DNA from: Pseudomonas marvdashtae
Lineage (GTDB): Bacteria > Pseudomonadota > Gammaproteobacteria > Pseudomonadales > Pseudomonadaceae
NCBI RefSeq assembly: GCF_014268655.2
Contig: NZ_JABWQX020000007.1
Coordinates: forward strand, 1-64,000
Length of the DNA stretch: 64,000 bases
Reading direction: 5' to 3'
Positions 32,271 through 42,108 of this stretch are shown here, in pieces. The notes beneath the pieces are model-generated. The model had not been told where the DNA came from. It did not search any database and was given only the letters and a program-made list of their open reading frames with translations. The position numbers were made by a program, and so were the translations under genes. Within the stretch, counting starts at the first letter, position 1, and each line of letters opens with the position of its first letter.

Positions 32271-32864
32271 ATGGCCGAACGTAAGGCGTCTGTCGAGCGC
32301 GACACTCTGGAAACCCAGATCAAAGCCTCGATCAACCTGGATGGCACCGGAAAGGCCCGATTTGATATCGGCGTGCCTTTTCTTGAGCACATGCTTGACC
32401 AGATCGCCCGTCACGGGCTGATCGACCTGGACATCGTCAGCAAGGGCGACCTGCATATCGACGACCACCACACGGTGGAAGATGTCGGTATCACTTTGGG
32501 CCAGGCCTTTACCAAGGCCATCGGCGACAAGAAGGGCATCCGTCGCTATGGCCATGCCTACGTGCCGCTCGATGAGGCGCTGTCGCGCGTGGTCATCGAC
32601 TTCTCCGGCCGTCCTGGCCTGCAGATGCACGTGCCGTACACCCGTGCCACCGTTGGCGGCTTCGACGTTGACCTGTTCCAGGAATTCTTCCAGGGCTTCG
32701 TCAACCACGCCAACGTGACCCTGCACATCGACAACCTGCGCGGGCACAACACCCACCACCAGATCGAAACCGTGTTCAAGGCGTTCGGCCGCGCGCTGCG
32801 CATGGCCGTCGAGCTCGATGACCGCATGGCCGGCCAGATGCCTTCCACCAAGGGCGTCCTGTAA
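32271..32864 (+). CDS. hisB: Imidazoleglycerol-phosphate dehydratase
   Basis: The 197-residue protein has both IGPD metal motifs: [12 protein letters not shown] and [16 protein letters not shown]. It removes water from imidazole-glycerol phosphate in histidine synthesis. The length shows the monofunctional form, without the phosphatase domain found in enterobacteria. ATG 32271 is preceded by GCGGAG. It opens the transcript hisB-hisH-DUF2164-hisA-hisF, with the hisH start overlapping the stop (TAATG). Confidence 0.97.
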   Translation: MAERKASVERDTLETQIKASINLDGTGKARFDIGVPFLEHMLDQIARHGLIDLDIVSKGDLHIDDHHTVEDVGITLGQAFTKAIGDKKGIRRYGHAYVPLDEALSRVVIDFSGRPGLQMHVPYTRATVGGFDVDLFQEFFQGFVNHANVTLHIDNLRGHNTHHQIETVFKAFGRALRMAVELDDRMAGQMPSTKGVL

Positions 32865-33502
32865 TGCAGACGGTCGCGGTTATCGACTACGGCATGGGCA
32901 ACCTGCACTCGGTGGCCAAGGCCCTCGAGCACGTGGGCGCCGGCAAGGTGCTGATCACCAGCGATGCCGACGTGATTCGTGAAGCCGACCGGGTGGTGTT
33001 CCCCGGCGTCGGCGCGATTCGCGATTGCATGGCCGAGATTCGTCGCTTGGGTTTCGACAAACTGGTGCACGAAGTCAGTCAGGACCGCCCGTTCCTCGGC
33101 ATCTGTGTCGGCATGCAAGCCTTGCTCGAGCGCAGCGAAGAGAACGACGGTGTCGATTGCATCTCCCTGTTCCCAGGCCAGGTAAAGTTCTTTGGCAAGG
33201 GGCTGCATGAAGACGGCGAGCACTTGAAAGTCCCGCACATGGGCTGGAACGAAGTGAAGCAGACGGTGAATCACCCGCTGTGGCACGACATCCCGGACCT
33301 GGCGCGCTTCTACTTCGTGCACAGCTATTACATCGCCGCCGGCAATGCCCGGCAGGTGGTGGGTGGTGGCCACTATGGCGTCGATTTCGCCGCGGCCCTG
33401 GCCGACGGCTCGCGCTTCGCCGTGCAGTTCCACCCGGAGAAGAGCCATACCCATGGCCTGCAACTGTTGCAGAACTTCGCGGCATGGGACGGGCGCTGGT
33501 AA
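32864..33502 (+). CDS. hisH: Imidazole glycerol phosphate synthase, glutaminase subunit
   Basis: The 212-residue class I glutamine amidotransferase has the nucleophile Cys in [13 protein letters not shown] and the catalytic His-Glu in [15 protein letters not shown]. It makes ammonia that tunnels to HisF. The start overlaps the hisB stop by one base, and its own stop overlaps the DUF2164 start (TAATG). Confidence 0.97.
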   Translation: MQTVAVIDYGMGNLHSVAKALEHVGAGKVLITSDADVIREADRVVFPGVGAIRDCMAEIRRLGFDKLVHEVSQDRPFLGICVGMQALLERSEENDGVDCISLFPGQVKFFGKGLHEDGEHLKVPHMGWNEVKQTVNHPLWHDIPDLARFYFVHSYYIAAGNARQVVGGGHYGVDFAAALADGSRFAVQFHPEKSHTHGLQLLQNFAAWDGRW

Positions 33503-33756
33503 TGGCGCGCAAGAAACCGCCGATCCTCACCCTCACGCCCGAGCAGGAGAGTGAAGCGAACCGCAAGATCCAGCGGTTCATGGAGGAGCGTTTCGAGCTG
33601 GACCTGGGGTCGTTCGAAGCGGCGGAAATTCTTGACCTGTTTACCCGCGAAATTGCTCCGCACTATTACAACAGGGCGATTTTCGATGTGCAGGCGCACC
33701 TTAAAGAAAGGTTCGAAAGCATTGAAAGCGACTTGTGGGCGCTCGAGAAAAACTGA
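33502..33756 (+). CDS. DUF2164-family small protein
   Basis: The 84-residue protein ([20 protein letters not shown] and IQRFMEERFELDLGSFEAAE) has the DUF2164 motif FELDLGSFEAAEILDLFTRE followed by IAPHYYNRAIFDVQAHL. The function is unknown. It is translationally coupled to hisH by the TAATG overlap and followed by hisA 42 bases later, so it is an established member of this his operon and may be related to it. Confidence 0.88.
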   Translation: MARKKPPILTLTPEQESEANRKIQRFMEERFELDLGSFEAAEILDLFTREIAPHYYNRAIFDVQAHLKERFESIESDLWALEKN

Positions 33757-33798
33757 TTCCCGAGCCAAGCTGAATACTCGTATTTAAGGGTTTGCCAG

Positions 33799-34536
33799 AT
33801 GTTGATTATCCCCGCTATCGATCTCAAGGACGGAGCTTGCGTACGTCTGCGCCAGGGCCGCATGGAAGACTCCACGGTGTTTTCCGATGACCCGGTGAGC
33901 ATGGCCGCCAAGTGGGTAGAGGGCGGCTGCCGTCGCCTGCATCTGGTCGACCTGAACGGCGCCTTCGAAGGCCAGCCGGTCAATGGCGAAGTGGTCACGG
34001 CCATTGCCAAGCGCTACCCGAACCTGCCGATCCAGATCGGCGGCGGCATTCGCTCGCTGGAAACCATCGAGCACTACGTCAAGGCCGGCGTCAGTTACGT
34101 GATCATTGGCACCAAGGCCGTGAAAGACCCGGCTTTCGTCGCCGAAGCCTGCCGCGCGTTCCCTGGCAAAATCATCGTCGGCCTGGATGCCAAAGACGGT
34201 TTCGTCGCAACCGATGGCTGGGCTGAAATCAGCACCGTGCAAGTCATCGATCTGGCCAAGCAGTTTGAAGCCGACGGCGTGTCCTCGATCGTTTATACCG
34301 ACATCGCCAAAGACGGCATGATGCAGGGCTGCAACGTGCCGTTCACCGCTGCGTTGGCCGCTGCCACCAAGATCCCGGTGATCGCTTCCGGTGGCATTCA
34401 TAACCTGGGTGACATCAAGTCGCTGCTCGACGCCAAGGCGCCGGGCATCATCGGCGCAATCACCGGTCGCGCGATTTATGAAGGCACCCTCGACGTCGCT
34501 GAAGCGCAAGCTTTCTGCGATTCGTACAAAGGCTGA
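33799..34536 (+). CDS. hisA: ProFAR isomerase
   Basis: The 245-residue TIM barrel begins [20 protein letters not shown] with catalytic Asp in the first strand (AIDLKDG), contains VQIGGG-like ([13 protein letters not shown]) phosphate-binding loop and the second Asp in [14 protein letters not shown]. It performs the Amadori rearrangement before HisF. It sits between DUF2164 and hisF (9-base gap). Confidence 0.97.
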   Translation: MLIIPAIDLKDGACVRLRQGRMEDSTVFSDDPVSMAAKWVEGGCRRLHLVDLNGAFEGQPVNGEVVTAIAKRYPNLPIQIGGGIRSLETIEHYVKAGVSYVIIGTKAVKDPAFVAEACRAFPGKIIVGLDAKDGFVATDGWAEISTVQVIDLAKQFEADGVSSIVYTDIAKDGMMQGCNVPFTAALAAATKIPVIASGGIHNLGDIKSLLDAKAPGIIGAITGRAIYEGTLDVAEAQAFCDSYKG

Positions 34537-34545
34537 GGACTGACC

Positions 34546-35316
34546 ATGGCGCTGGCCAAACGCATCATCCCTTGCCTGGACGTGGACAACGGCCGGGTGG
34601 TCAAGGGCGTCAAGTTCGAGAACATCCGTGATGCCGGCGACCCGGTGGAAATCGCCCGTCGCTACGACGAGCAGGGTGCCGACGAGATTACCTTCCTGGA
34701 CATCACGGCCAGCGTCGATGGCCGCGACACCACGCTGCATACCGTCGAGCGCATGGCCAGCCAGGTATTCATCCCGCTGACCGTGGGCGGTGGCGTGCGC
34801 ACCGTGCAGGACATCCGCAACCTGCTCAATGCCGGCGCGGACAAGGTGTCGATCAACACGGCGGCGGTGTTCAACCCGGAATTCGTTGGCGAAGCGGCCC
34901 AGCACTTCGGCTCGCAGTGCATCGTCGTGGCCATTGATGCAAAGAAGGTCTCCGGCCCGGGCGAAACCCCGCGCTGGGAAATCTTCACCCACGGCGGGCG
35001 CAAACCCACAGGCCTGGATGCTGTCGAGTGGGCGAAGAAAATGGAAGGCCTGGGTGCCGGTGAAATCCTGCTGACCAGCATGGACCAGGACGGCATGAAA
35101 AACGGCTTCGACCTTGGCGTCACCCGCGCCATCAGCGATGCCTTGGGCATCCCGGTGATCGCTTCCGGCGGCGTCGGCAACCTGCAACACCTGGCCGACG
35201 GCATCCTGGAAGGCCATGCCAGTGCGGTGCTGGCGGCGAGCATTTTCCACTTTGGCGAATACACCGTGCCGGAAGCCAAGGCCTATATGGCCCATCGCGG
35301 TATCTGCATTCGCTGA
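34546..35316 (+). CDS. hisF: Imidazole glycerol phosphate synthase, cyclase subunit
   Basis: The 256-residue TIM barrel has the catalytic Asp in [15 protein letters not shown] and the second Asp in VVAIDAKKV, with phosphate loops [11 protein letters not shown] and [14 protein letters not shown]. It uses ammonia from HisH to make imidazole-glycerol phosphate and AICAR. It is the last his gene of the transcript. Confidence 0.97.
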   Translation: MALAKRIIPCLDVDNGRVVKGVKFENIRDAGDPVEIARRYDEQGADEITFLDITASVDGRDTTLHTVERMASQVFIPLTVGGGVRTVQDIRNLLNAGADKVSINTAAVFNPEFVGEAAQHFGSQCIVVAIDAKKVSGPGETPRWEIFTHGGRKPTGLDAVEWAKKMEGLGAGEILLTSMDQDGMKNGFDLGVTRAISDALGIPVIASGGVGNLQHLADGILEGHASAVLAASIFHFGEYTVPEAKAYMAHRGICIR

Positions 35317-35335
35317 CCGCTGGACACCATGGCGA

Positions 35336-35354
35336 GCCCAAGGCACTCTTGGGC
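35336..35354 (+). terminator. Hairpin after hisF
   Basis: GCCCAAG-GCACT-CTTGGGC lies 20 bases after the hisF stop. It has no T-run, and the next gene starts 26 bases later, so read-through is possible. Confidence 0.45.
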
Positions 35355-35379
35355 ACACCATGGATTGCGGTAGCCCGAC

Positions 35380-36126
35380 ATGCTCAAACGCCTTGTTCTT
35401 GCCTTTGCCGGTGCCACGTTGCTGCTCGTCGGCACCGCACGCGCCACAGACACCTCGCTGGTGCTGCTGACGGAAAACTTTCCGCCATACAACATGGCAA
35501 AGAACGGCAAGAACTTCGCCCAGGACGAGAATATCCATGGCATTGCCGTGGACATCGTTCGCGAAATCTTCAAGCGCGCCGACATCACCTATAGCCTCAC
35601 GCTGCGCTTTCCCTGGGAGCGAATCTACAAGCTTGCCTTGGAGAACCCCGGCTACGGAGTGTTCGTCATGGCGCGGTTGCCGGAGCGCGAGAAACTCTTC
35701 AAATGGGTCGGTCCCATCGGCCCGGACGACTGGGTCATGCTTGCCAAGACTGACAGCAAGATCACCCTCGACTCGCTGGATCAAGCGCGCCAATACAAGA
35801 TCGGTGCCTACAAGGGCGATGCGATTGCCGAGACGTTGGCCAAGCAGGGTTTGAATCCGATCGTTGTGTTACGCGACCAGGACAACGCCAGAAAGCTGAT
35901 GAATGGCCAGATCGACCTATGGGCTACCGGCGACCCTGCCGGCCGTTACCTGGCGCGCCAGGAAGGCGTCAGCGACCTGCGGACTGTATTGCGATTCAAC
36001 AGCGCCGAGCTGTATTTGGCGTTGAACAAGGACGTACCGGACGAGGTGGTTGCCCGGTTGCAGAACGCCTTGGATGAATTGCGCAAGGAAGGTGCAGTGG
36101 ATGCGATCATGGCGCGGTATCTCTGA
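35380..36126 (+). CDS. Periplasmic SBP_bac_3-type substrate-binding protein
   Basis: The 248-residue protein has a signal peptide (MLKRLVLAFAGATLLLVGTA) and a type II binding fold: LTENFPPYNMAKNG, GIAVDIVREIFKRA, ITYSLTLRFPWERIYKL, with the later GQIDLWATGDPAGRYLA. Proteins of this sub-type usually act without an adjacent transporter and the ligand is unknown. It follows hisF on the same strand with a 63-base gap, so it may be co-transcribed in part with the his genes. Confidence 0.86.
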   Translation: MLKRLVLAFAGATLLLVGTARATDTSLVLLTENFPPYNMAKNGKNFAQDENIHGIAVDIVREIFKRADITYSLTLRFPWERIYKLALENPGYGVFVMARLPEREKLFKWVGPIGPDDWVMLAKTDSKITLDSLDQARQYKIGAYKGDAIAETLAKQGLNPIVVLRDQDNARKLMNGQIDLWATGDPAGRYLARQEGVSDLRTVLRFNSAELYLALNKDVPDEVVARLQNALDELRKEGAVDAIMARYL

Positions 36127-36147
36127 GGGTCGCGCCAGCCCCGCTGG

Positions 36148-36927
36148 CTACCGATAAACCCCATCCTTCCCATGCCCGGCCATCGCCTGATTGCTGCGCA
36201 GGCTGATCATCGACCTTATGTCGATCCACTCGATGCCCTGGGCCTTGAGCCGAGGCAGTTCGCGTTCGAGCACGGCGAGGGTCTGCGGATAGGGATGCCC
36301 GATCATCACTGCCGAGCCCTGCCGCCGAGCCAATTCGATGGCGACTTGAAGCTGGCCGGCAATGGCCGCTTCGGTACGCTCGTCATCCAGGAATACATCC
36401 CGTGACACGCTGGCGAGGCCGATCTTTTGCGCTTCGGCGGCGGCGACTGTCCGGGCGCTGGTGCGGCTGTCGACAAAGAACTTGTGTCGTTGCTGCAAGT
36501 TCGCCATCAGCCACGCCATGGCTTGGGGCTGGGCGGTCATGCGGCTACCCATGTGGTTGTTGATGCCGCTGGTGTAGGGCACGGCAGCGAACGCGGCGTC
36601 GAGGCGCCTGCCCAGTTCTTCGATGGGCAATTCCGGATGCCAGGCGAACGGCCCGGTGGCCGGGTCCATGGGCATGTGCAACATGACCAGCTTGCCGGCG
36701 CGATGGGCTTCGCGGGCGACTTCGGCGGCGTGGGGCGTGTCGGGCATGATCGCGGCGGTGACCGGACCGGGGAGGGCAAGTACCTGGCGATCCCGGGGCA
36801 GGTTTTGCCCCAGGTCGTCGATGATCAGGCTCAGGTACGCCTTGTGCGGCGAAGAAGGCGTGGCGGGCGCCGCATTAACGGCCCCCGCCAGCAGGCACAG
36901 CAGGACGAAGGTAAATCGCAGGACCAT
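36148..36927 (-). CDS. Divergent polysaccharide deacetylase family protein (YibQ-like)
   Basis: The 259-residue protein has a signal peptide (VLRFTFVLLCLLAGAVNAAP) and the NodB-like barrel of the divergent polysaccharide deacetylase group: LSLIIDDLGQNLPRDRQVL, AAIMPDTPHAAEVAREAHRA, KLVMLHMPMDPATG and GINNHMGSRMTAQ. Substrate and activity of this group are not settled. It starts one base after the ctpA stop, so it is co-transcribed with envC-like and ctpA genes, pointing to a role in envelope or peptidoglycan work. Confidence 0.88.
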   Translation of the reverse strand: MVLRFTFVLLCLLAGAVNAAPATPSSPHKAYLSLIIDDLGQNLPRDRQVLALPGPVTAAIMPDTPHAAEVAREAHRAGKLVMLHMPMDPATGPFAWHPELPIEELGRRLDAAFAAVPYTSGINNHMGSRMTAQPQAMAWLMANLQQRHKFFVDSRTSARTVAAAEAQKIGLASVSRDVFLDDERTEAAIAGQLQVAIELARRQGSAVMIGHPYPQTLAVLERELPRLKAQGIEWIDIRSMISLRSNQAMAGHGKDGVYR

Positions 36928-36928
36928 C

Positions 36929-38245
36929 TCAGCGGCCGGACGTGATGTTCAACCCCTTGAGCAAGCTCAAGGCCTGGGCCAACTGGTAATCGTCATCCTG
37001 CGGCATTGGCTTGGCCTTGGCGCCGGAGCCGGTCGGCCTGTCCGCACCGCCGTTGCCATTGCCCAGGTGACCTTGCAGGTCGGCTTCCTTGAAGTATTCG
37101 CCGTCCGCCTCGCTGGTGATCTTGGCCTTGCGCACTTCGATGTCCGGGACGATGCCCTGGGCCTGGATGGAGCGGCCGTTAGGCGTGAAGTACAGCGCGG
37201 TGGTGATCTTCAAGGCGCGGTCGTTGTTCAGCGGCAACACGGTCTGCACCGAGCCCTTGCCGAAACTGGTGGTACCCATGACGACACCGCGTTTCTGGTC
37301 CTGCAGGGCGCCGGCGACGATTTCCGATGCCGAGGCGCTGCCGCCGTTGATCAGCACCACCAGTGGCACGGCTTCGCTCAGGTCGTTGCCGGTGGCCGAG
37401 AAGCGCAGCTCGGAATTGGCGATGCGACCCTTGGTGTAGACGATCAGGCCCTTGGTGATGAAATGGTCAACCACTTCCACGGCCGATTGCAGGACGCCGC
37501 CGGGGTTGTTGCGCAGGTCCAGGACCAGGCCGTTGAGTTTCTTGCCGTTGTCCTTGCGCAGCTTGGCCAGGGACTTGGCGACTTCTTCGCCGGTCTTGAC
37601 CTGGAACTGGGTGATACGGATGTAGCCGTAGCCCGATTCCAGCAACTGGCTTTTTACACTTTTGACCTGGATGACGGCGCGGGTCAACGTCACGTCGAAT
37701 GGCGTACCACCGTCGCGCACCAGGGTCAGGGTGATCTTTTCGCCGATCTTGCCGCGCATCTTGTCCACGGCTTCGGTCATGCTCTGGCCGCGAGTCGGCT
37801 GGCCGTTGATCTTGACGATGAAGTCGCCAGCCTGGATGCCGGCCTTGGAGGCAGGCGTGTCGTCGATTGGCGAGACCACCTTGACGAAACCGTCTTCGCT
37901 GCCGACTTCGATCCCAAGGCCGCCGAACTCGCCGCTGGTGCTTTCTTGCAGCTCGGCGAAATCTTCCGGCCCCAGGTAGGCGGAGTGCGGGTCGAGGTTG
38001 CTGAGCATGCCTTTGATGGCGTTCTCCAGCAGCATCTTGTCGTCCACCGGTTCCACATACGCGGCTTTGATCCGATCCATGACTTCGGCGAAGGTGCGCA
38101 GCTCATCCAATGGCAGCGGCGCCTTGGTGGTAACGGTCGTGGCGGTTGTTGGCGACGGCGCGGGTTGCGCGGCGAAAGCCAGGGGCGCACCGATCACGAG
38201 GGCGATCGTCAGGGCCAGCGAGGTGAGGCGGGACAAATGCAGCAT
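36929..38245 (-). CDS. ctpA: Carboxy-terminal processing protease CtpA
   Basis: The 438-residue periplasmic protease has a signal peptide (MLHLSRLTSLALTIALVIGA), a PDZ domain (about 100-170, GLGIEVGSEDGFVKVVSPID with DFIVKINGQPT) and an S41 domain with the nucleophile Ser in INGGSASASEIVAGAL and the catalytic Lys in TTSFGKGSVQTVLPL. CtpA of P. aeruginosa degrades peptidoglycan hydrolases together with an adaptor lipoprotein. It lies between the EnvC-like activator gene and the deacetylase gene. ATG 38245 is chosen because it opens the signal peptide. Confidence 0.95.
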   Translation of the reverse strand: MLHLSRLTSLALTIALVIGAPLAFAAQPAPSPTTATTVTTKAPLPLDELRTFAEVMDRIKAAYVEPVDDKMLLENAIKGMLSNLDPHSAYLGPEDFAELQESTSGEFGGLGIEVGSEDGFVKVVSPIDDTPASKAGIQAGDFIVKINGQPTRGQSMTEAVDKMRGKIGEKITLTLVRDGGTPFDVTLTRAVIQVKSVKSQLLESGYGYIRITQFQVKTGEEVAKSLAKLRKDNGKKLNGLVLDLRNNPGGVLQSAVEVVDHFITKGLIVYTKGRIANSELRFSATGNDLSEAVPLVVLINGGSASASEIVAGALQDQKRGVVMGTTSFGKGSVQTVLPLNNDRALKITTALYFTPNGRSIQAQGIVPDIEVRKAKITSEADGEYFKEADLQGHLGNGNGGADRPTGSGAKAKPMPQDDDYQLAQALSLLKGLNITSGR

Positions 38246-38277
38246 GTCGAACGAACTCCTGAGTTGGATGGGCGCGC

Positions 38278-39570
38278 TTATCCTTGCGCACGACACCATT
38301 GGGCCGGATCACTGGGGCGACCCTGCTGGCGAATAGCAAAATACAGTGCTGGCGTGTCCTGCCCGCCACTGTTGCCGACCGTGGAGATGGACTCGCCGGC
38401 CTTGACCACATCCCCCGCCGACTTGAGCAGCGTCTGATTATGGCCATAAAGGCTCAGGTATCCGTTGCCGTGATCCAGGATCACCAGCAGGCCGGCACCG
38501 CGCAGCCAGTCGGCAAACACCACGCGCCCGCCATGTACGGCGTGCACCTGGCTACCGGCGGAGGCGCTGATCATCACGCCGTCCCATTTGGTGCGAGTGT
38601 CGTCGCCGCGGGTTTCACCGAAGCGCGCAAGTAATCGACCATTGACTGGCCATGGAAGTTTGCCTCGAGCCGAACCAAAAGCGCCGCCGAAGGTTTCGCC
38701 ATCACTGGAAACCAGTGCGCCGGGGCTGGATTTTGCCGGTTTGCGCGGTGCTTCGCCGGCATCAGCGTCGGCCTGGGCTTCACGTAAACGCTTTTTTTCG
38801 GCTTCCTGCTGGGCGATCAGCGCTTTCTGGCGCGCCTCTTCCGCCTCACGAGCCTGGCGGGCCAGGGTTTCCTCAATGGTCTTCAAGACTTTTGCCAGTT
38901 CGGCCTGGTCCTGCTCGCGGGCCTTGAGCTTGCTGTCGCGAGCCTTCACGTCGTCGTTGAGCTTGGCCAGGGCGACCTGGCGCTCCTTGCGGACCTTCTC
39001 GAGTTCTTCACGCTGGGTGTCGAGGCTGCTTTTCTGAACCAACAACTGGGCTTGCTGCAACTCGATGTCTTTTTCGACATTGGCCAGTTGGCGCAGGGTT
39101 TCGTTGAAGCTCTTGAGTTGTTCCAGGCGTGCCTGGCTCAGATAATCGTAATAAGTCAGGGTACGGGCGAATTTTTCGGGGTTCTGCTGGTTGAGCAGCA
39201 GCTTGAGATATTCCTGGCGACCGTTCTGGTAGGCGGCCCGGGCCTGGATGGCGATCAGCTTTTGCTGTTCAGTGCGCGCGCTCTGGAGTTTTTTTTTCTC
39301 TCCATCGAGCCGTTGCAGCTCGGATTCGCTTTTCTTCAGCTCTTTCTGCAAGGCGTCGACCTGCTTCTCCAGCTTGCCCATCTCGGTCTCGGTGCCGCGC
39401 AGGTCTTTCTGTACGCTGGATTTCTCTTCCTGCAGCTTGTTCAGCAGTTTTTTCAGCTCGGCAATGTCCTGACGCGTGGCGTCCAACTGTTGTTGGGTTT
39501 GCGCGCGCTCGTCAGCGAAGGCCGGTTGGAGCAGGCAGGTCAGAGCAAGGGCTATCAGGACGCGAAGCAT
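38278..39570 (-). CDS. envC: EnvC-type murein hydrolase activator
   Basis: The 430-residue protein has a signal peptide (MLRVLIALALTCLLQPAFAD), a long coiled coil (about residues 25-260, rich in E, K, Q, L) and a C-terminal LytM/M23-like domain (GTRTKWDGVMISASAGSQVH-like region; HAVHGGRVVFADWLRGAGLL, ILDHGNGYLSLYGHN). The zinc-binding set HxxxD...HxH is incomplete, as in EnvC, which activates amidases AmiA/AmiB at the septum instead of cutting peptidoglycan. I start at 39570 because this opens the signal peptide. It is followed by ctpA 33 bases downstream. Confidence 0.92.
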   Translation of the reverse strand: MLRVLIALALTCLLQPAFADERAQTQQQLDATRQDIAELKKLLNKLQEEKSSVQKDLRGTETEMGKLEKQVDALQKELKKSESELQRLDGEKKKLQSARTEQQKLIAIQARAAYQNGRQEYLKLLLNQQNPEKFARTLTYYDYLSQARLEQLKSFNETLRQLANVEKDIELQQAQLLVQKSSLDTQREELEKVRKERQVALAKLNDDVKARDSKLKAREQDQAELAKVLKTIEETLARQAREAEEARQKALIAQQEAEKKRLREAQADADAGEAPRKPAKSSPGALVSSDGETFGGAFGSARGKLPWPVNGRLLARFGETRGDDTRTKWDGVMISASAGSQVHAVHGGRVVFADWLRGAGLLVILDHGNGYLSLYGHNQTLLKSAGDVVKAGESISTVGNSGGQDTPALYFAIRQQGRPSDPAQWCRAQG

Positions 39571-39677
39571 AGAGGCGGGCGACACCAGGGAAAGGGACGG
39601 CCTAGTATGCCCGCCCCACGCTGCAAAAAAAACGCCCATTTGGGGCTGTGTGATAACTGGCCGAAAAAACACCTGGA

Positions 39678-39712
39678 CCAATGCGGGAGCAACCTTGCTC
39701 CCGCATTGGGGC
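39678..39712 (-). terminator. Perfect hairpin downstream of gpmI (REP-like)
   Basis: CAATGCGGGAGCAA-CC-TTGCTCCCGCATTG lies just after the gpmI stop on the minus strand. The GCGGGAGCAA-core matches Pseudomonas REP sequence, so it may be both a REP element and the terminator. Confidence 0.6.
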
Positions 39713-39717
39713 GCTGG

Positions 39718-41247
39718 TCAGACCAGGATCGAAGTGCCGGTCATCTCCGCCGGTTTTTCCATGCCCAGCAGCATCAGCATCGTTGGGGCGACGTCAGCCA
39801 GCACGCCGCCGTCGCGGACCTTGAAGTCACGCTTGCCGACATAGATGAACGGCACCGGCTCGGTGGTGTGGGCAGTATGGGCCTGACCGGTGGACGCGTC
39901 GGACATCTGCTCGACGTTACCGTGGTCGGCGGTGATCAGGGCTTCGCCGCCGACTTTTGCCAGCGCGTCAACGATGCGGCCGACGCAGACGTCGAGGCAT
40001 TCCACGGCCTTGACTGCCGCGTCGAACACGCCGCTGTGGCCGACCATGTCGCCGTTGGCATAGTTGACCACAATCACGTCGTAACGCTGGTGTTCAATGG
40101 CGTCGACGATGCGGTCGGTCACTTCCGGCGCACTCATTTCCGGTTGCAAGTCGTAGGTGGCGACTTTCGGCGATGGGATCAGGATGCGCTCTTCGCCCGG
40201 GAAGGGCTCTTCACGACCACCGGAGAAAAAGAAGGTCACGTGGGCGTATTTTTCGGTTTCGGCGATGCGTAGCTGGGTCTTGCCGTTTTTTGCCAGGTAA
40301 TCGCCCAACACGTTTTCCAGGCTGCCGGCGGCGAAGGCCGATGGCGCGGGGATGCTGGCGGCGTATTGGGTCAGCATCACGAAGCCGGCCAGTTTCGGCT
40401 GGCGGGCGCGCTCGAATTCCTTGAAGTCGTCCTCGACAAACACGCGGGTCAGCTCGCGGGCGCGGTCGGCGCGGAAGTTCATGAACACCACGGCGTCGCC
40501 GTCTTCAACCTTCACCGGCTCGCCAATGGTGGTGGCCTTGACGAATTCATCGCTTTCGCCGCGCTCGTAGGCGGCTTGCAGGCCTTCCTGGGCGGAGGCG
40601 GCGTTGAATTCGGCGTTGCCGTCGACGATCAGGTTGTAGGCCTGGGCGACGCGGTCCCAGCGGTTATCGCGGTCCATGGCAAAGTAGCGGCCGATCAGGC
40701 TGGCGATCCGGCCCTTGCCCAGCGCCTTGAACGTTTCGTCCAGCAGCTTGATCGACGACTCGGCGCTCTTGGGCGGCGTGTCGCGGCCGTCGAGAAAGGC
40801 GTGCAGATAAATATGCGTGGCGCCGCGTTTGGCGGCGAGCTCGGCCATGGCGATCAGGTGATCCTGATGGCTATGCACGCCACCGTCCGAGAGCAGACCC
40901 ATGAAGTGCACGGCCTTGCCGGCAGCCACGGCTTTGTCCACGGCTGCGCAGATGGTCGAGTTTTCGAAGAACTCGCCGTCGCGGATCGATTTGGTCACGC
41001 GGGTGAAATCCTGATACACCACGCGACCCGCGCCGAGGTTCATGTGGCCGACCTCGGAGTTGCCCATCTGCCCGTCTGGCAGGCCGACGTCCATGCCGCT
41101 GCCGGAGATCAGGCCGTTCGGCACGCTGGCCCACAAGCGGTCCAGGACAGGCTTCTTCGCCGCGTACACGGCGTTGGATTCGTGGCTGTCACTGTGACCG
41201 AAGCCGTCCAGAATCATCAGGACCAAAGGTTTAGGCGTGGTAGTCAT
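39718..41247 (-). CDS. gpmI: Cofactor-independent phosphoglycerate mutase
   Basis: The 509-residue enzyme has the Mn-binding N-terminus ([20 protein letters not shown]), the catalytic Ser in [18 protein letters not shown], and the C-terminal metal set including [20 protein letters not shown] and [11 protein letters not shown]. It interconverts 3- and 2-phosphoglycerate in glycolysis. I start at MTTTPKPL (41247); the frame is open to 41325 without support. Divergent from the rhodanese-grxC-secB operon. Confidence 0.96.
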   Translation of the reverse strand: MTTTPKPLVLMILDGFGHSDSHESNAVYAAKKPVLDRLWASVPNGLISGSGMDVGLPDGQMGNSEVGHMNLGAGRVVYQDFTRVTKSIRDGEFFENSTICAAVDKAVAAGKAVHFMGLLSDGGVHSHQDHLIAMAELAAKRGATHIYLHAFLDGRDTPPKSAESSIKLLDETFKALGKGRIASLIGRYFAMDRDNRWDRVAQAYNLIVDGNAEFNAASAQEGLQAAYERGESDEFVKATTIGEPVKVEDGDAVVFMNFRADRARELTRVFVEDDFKEFERARQPKLAGFVMLTQYAASIPAPSAFAAGSLENVLGDYLAKNGKTQLRIAETEKYAHVTFFFSGGREEPFPGEERILIPSPKVATYDLQPEMSAPEVTDRIVDAIEHQRYDVIVVNYANGDMVGHSGVFDAAVKAVECLDVCVGRIVDALAKVGGEALITADHGNVEQMSDASTGQAHTAHTTEPVPFIYVGKRDFKVRDGGVLADVAPTMLMLLGMEKPAEMTGTSILV

Positions 41248-41399
41248 GGAATCCACTCGTGGCTGATTAAAAGAAGACGATGGAAAAGGGACGGGCAGTT
41301 TAAAGGTAAGTTCCGGTGCCGTCACCGCCGGGCGGGGTTTGGCCGGCCTTGCGTGCTGTGTATACTGGCCGACATTTTAACGCCCTGGAACCTCCTTCG

Positions 41400-41813
41400 A
41401 TGGTTGCTCACCTGATTGAATTTGCCACTAACCACTACATTCTCGTCGGTATCTTCGTCGTACTGCTGGCGTTGCTGGTTGCCCATACGATGCAGGGCGG
41501 CGGACGCAGCCTGAGCACAGGCGAGCTGACCGCGCTGGTCAACAAGGATGCCGGCGTGGTGGTCGATATCCGCCCGAGCAAGGATTTCGCCGCTGGTCAC
41601 ATTGTCGGCGCGCTGAACATTCCCCAGGACAAACTGATCGCACGCGTGGGCGAACTGGAAAAGCACAAGGCCAAGACGCTGATCCTGGTCGACGCCCAAG
41701 GCCAGCAGGCCGGCACCCTTGCCCGCGAACTGATGAAGTCCGGCTTCACCGCCGCCAAGCTGTCCGGTGGCGTTGCGAGCTGGAAAGCCGACAATCTGCC
41801 CCTGGTGAAGTGA
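41400..41813 (+). CDS. Membrane-anchored rhodanese-like protein lacking the catalytic cysteine (YibN-like)
   Basis: The 137-residue protein has one N-terminal membrane helix (HYILVGIFVVLLALLVAHTM) and a rhodanese domain (VVVDIRPSKDFAAGHIVGAL, TLILVDAQGQQAGTLARELM). The position of the persulfide Cys reads DAQGQQ, and there is no Cys anywhere in the protein, so sulfurtransferase activity is not expected. Length and anchor match E. coli YibN, which stands before grxC and secB there as well. The grxC start lies two bases after the stop. Confidence 0.92.
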   Translation: MVAHLIEFATNHYILVGIFVVLLALLVAHTMQGGGRSLSTGELTALVNKDAGVVVDIRPSKDFAAGHIVGALNIPQDKLIARVGELEKHKAKTLILVDAQGQQAGTLARELMKSGFTAAKLSGGVASWKADNLPLVK

Positions 41814-41814
41814 G

Positions 41815-42069
41815 ATGCCCCACGTTGTTGTCTATTCCAGCGATTACTGCCCCTATTGCTCCAGAGCCAAGATGCTGCTCAAGAACAAAGGCGTAGGGTT
41901 CGAAGAGATCAAGGTCGACGGCAAGCCGCAACTGCGCGCCGAAATGACCAAGAAGGCCGGACGTACCTCCGTGCCGCAAATCTGGATCGGCGACACCCAC
42001 GTGGGCGGTTGCGATGATCTGTTCGCCCTGGAGCGCGCCGGCAAGCTCGACGCGCTGCTCAAGGCCTGA
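41815..42069 (+). CDS. grxC: Glutaredoxin 3
   Basis: The 84-residue protein has the CPYC active site (SDYCPYCSRAKMLLKNKG), TSVPQIWIGDTHVGGCDDLF for glutathione binding, and family length. It reduces protein and glutathione disulfides in the cytoplasm. It lies between the rhodanese gene (two-base gap) and secB. Confidence 0.96.
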   Translation: MPHVVVYSSDYCPYCSRAKMLLKNKGVGFEEIKVDGKPQLRAEMTKKAGRTSVPQIWIGDTHVGGCDDLFALERAGKLDALLKA

Positions 42070-42108
42070 ATTCCTATTAATAGAACCTGAAAGTAAGAAG
42101 GATCTGCG

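Noticed and set aside
36623..38437. Plus-strand ORF of 604 codons opposite ctpA
   Set aside because: Antisense shadow across several genes; no recognisable domain.
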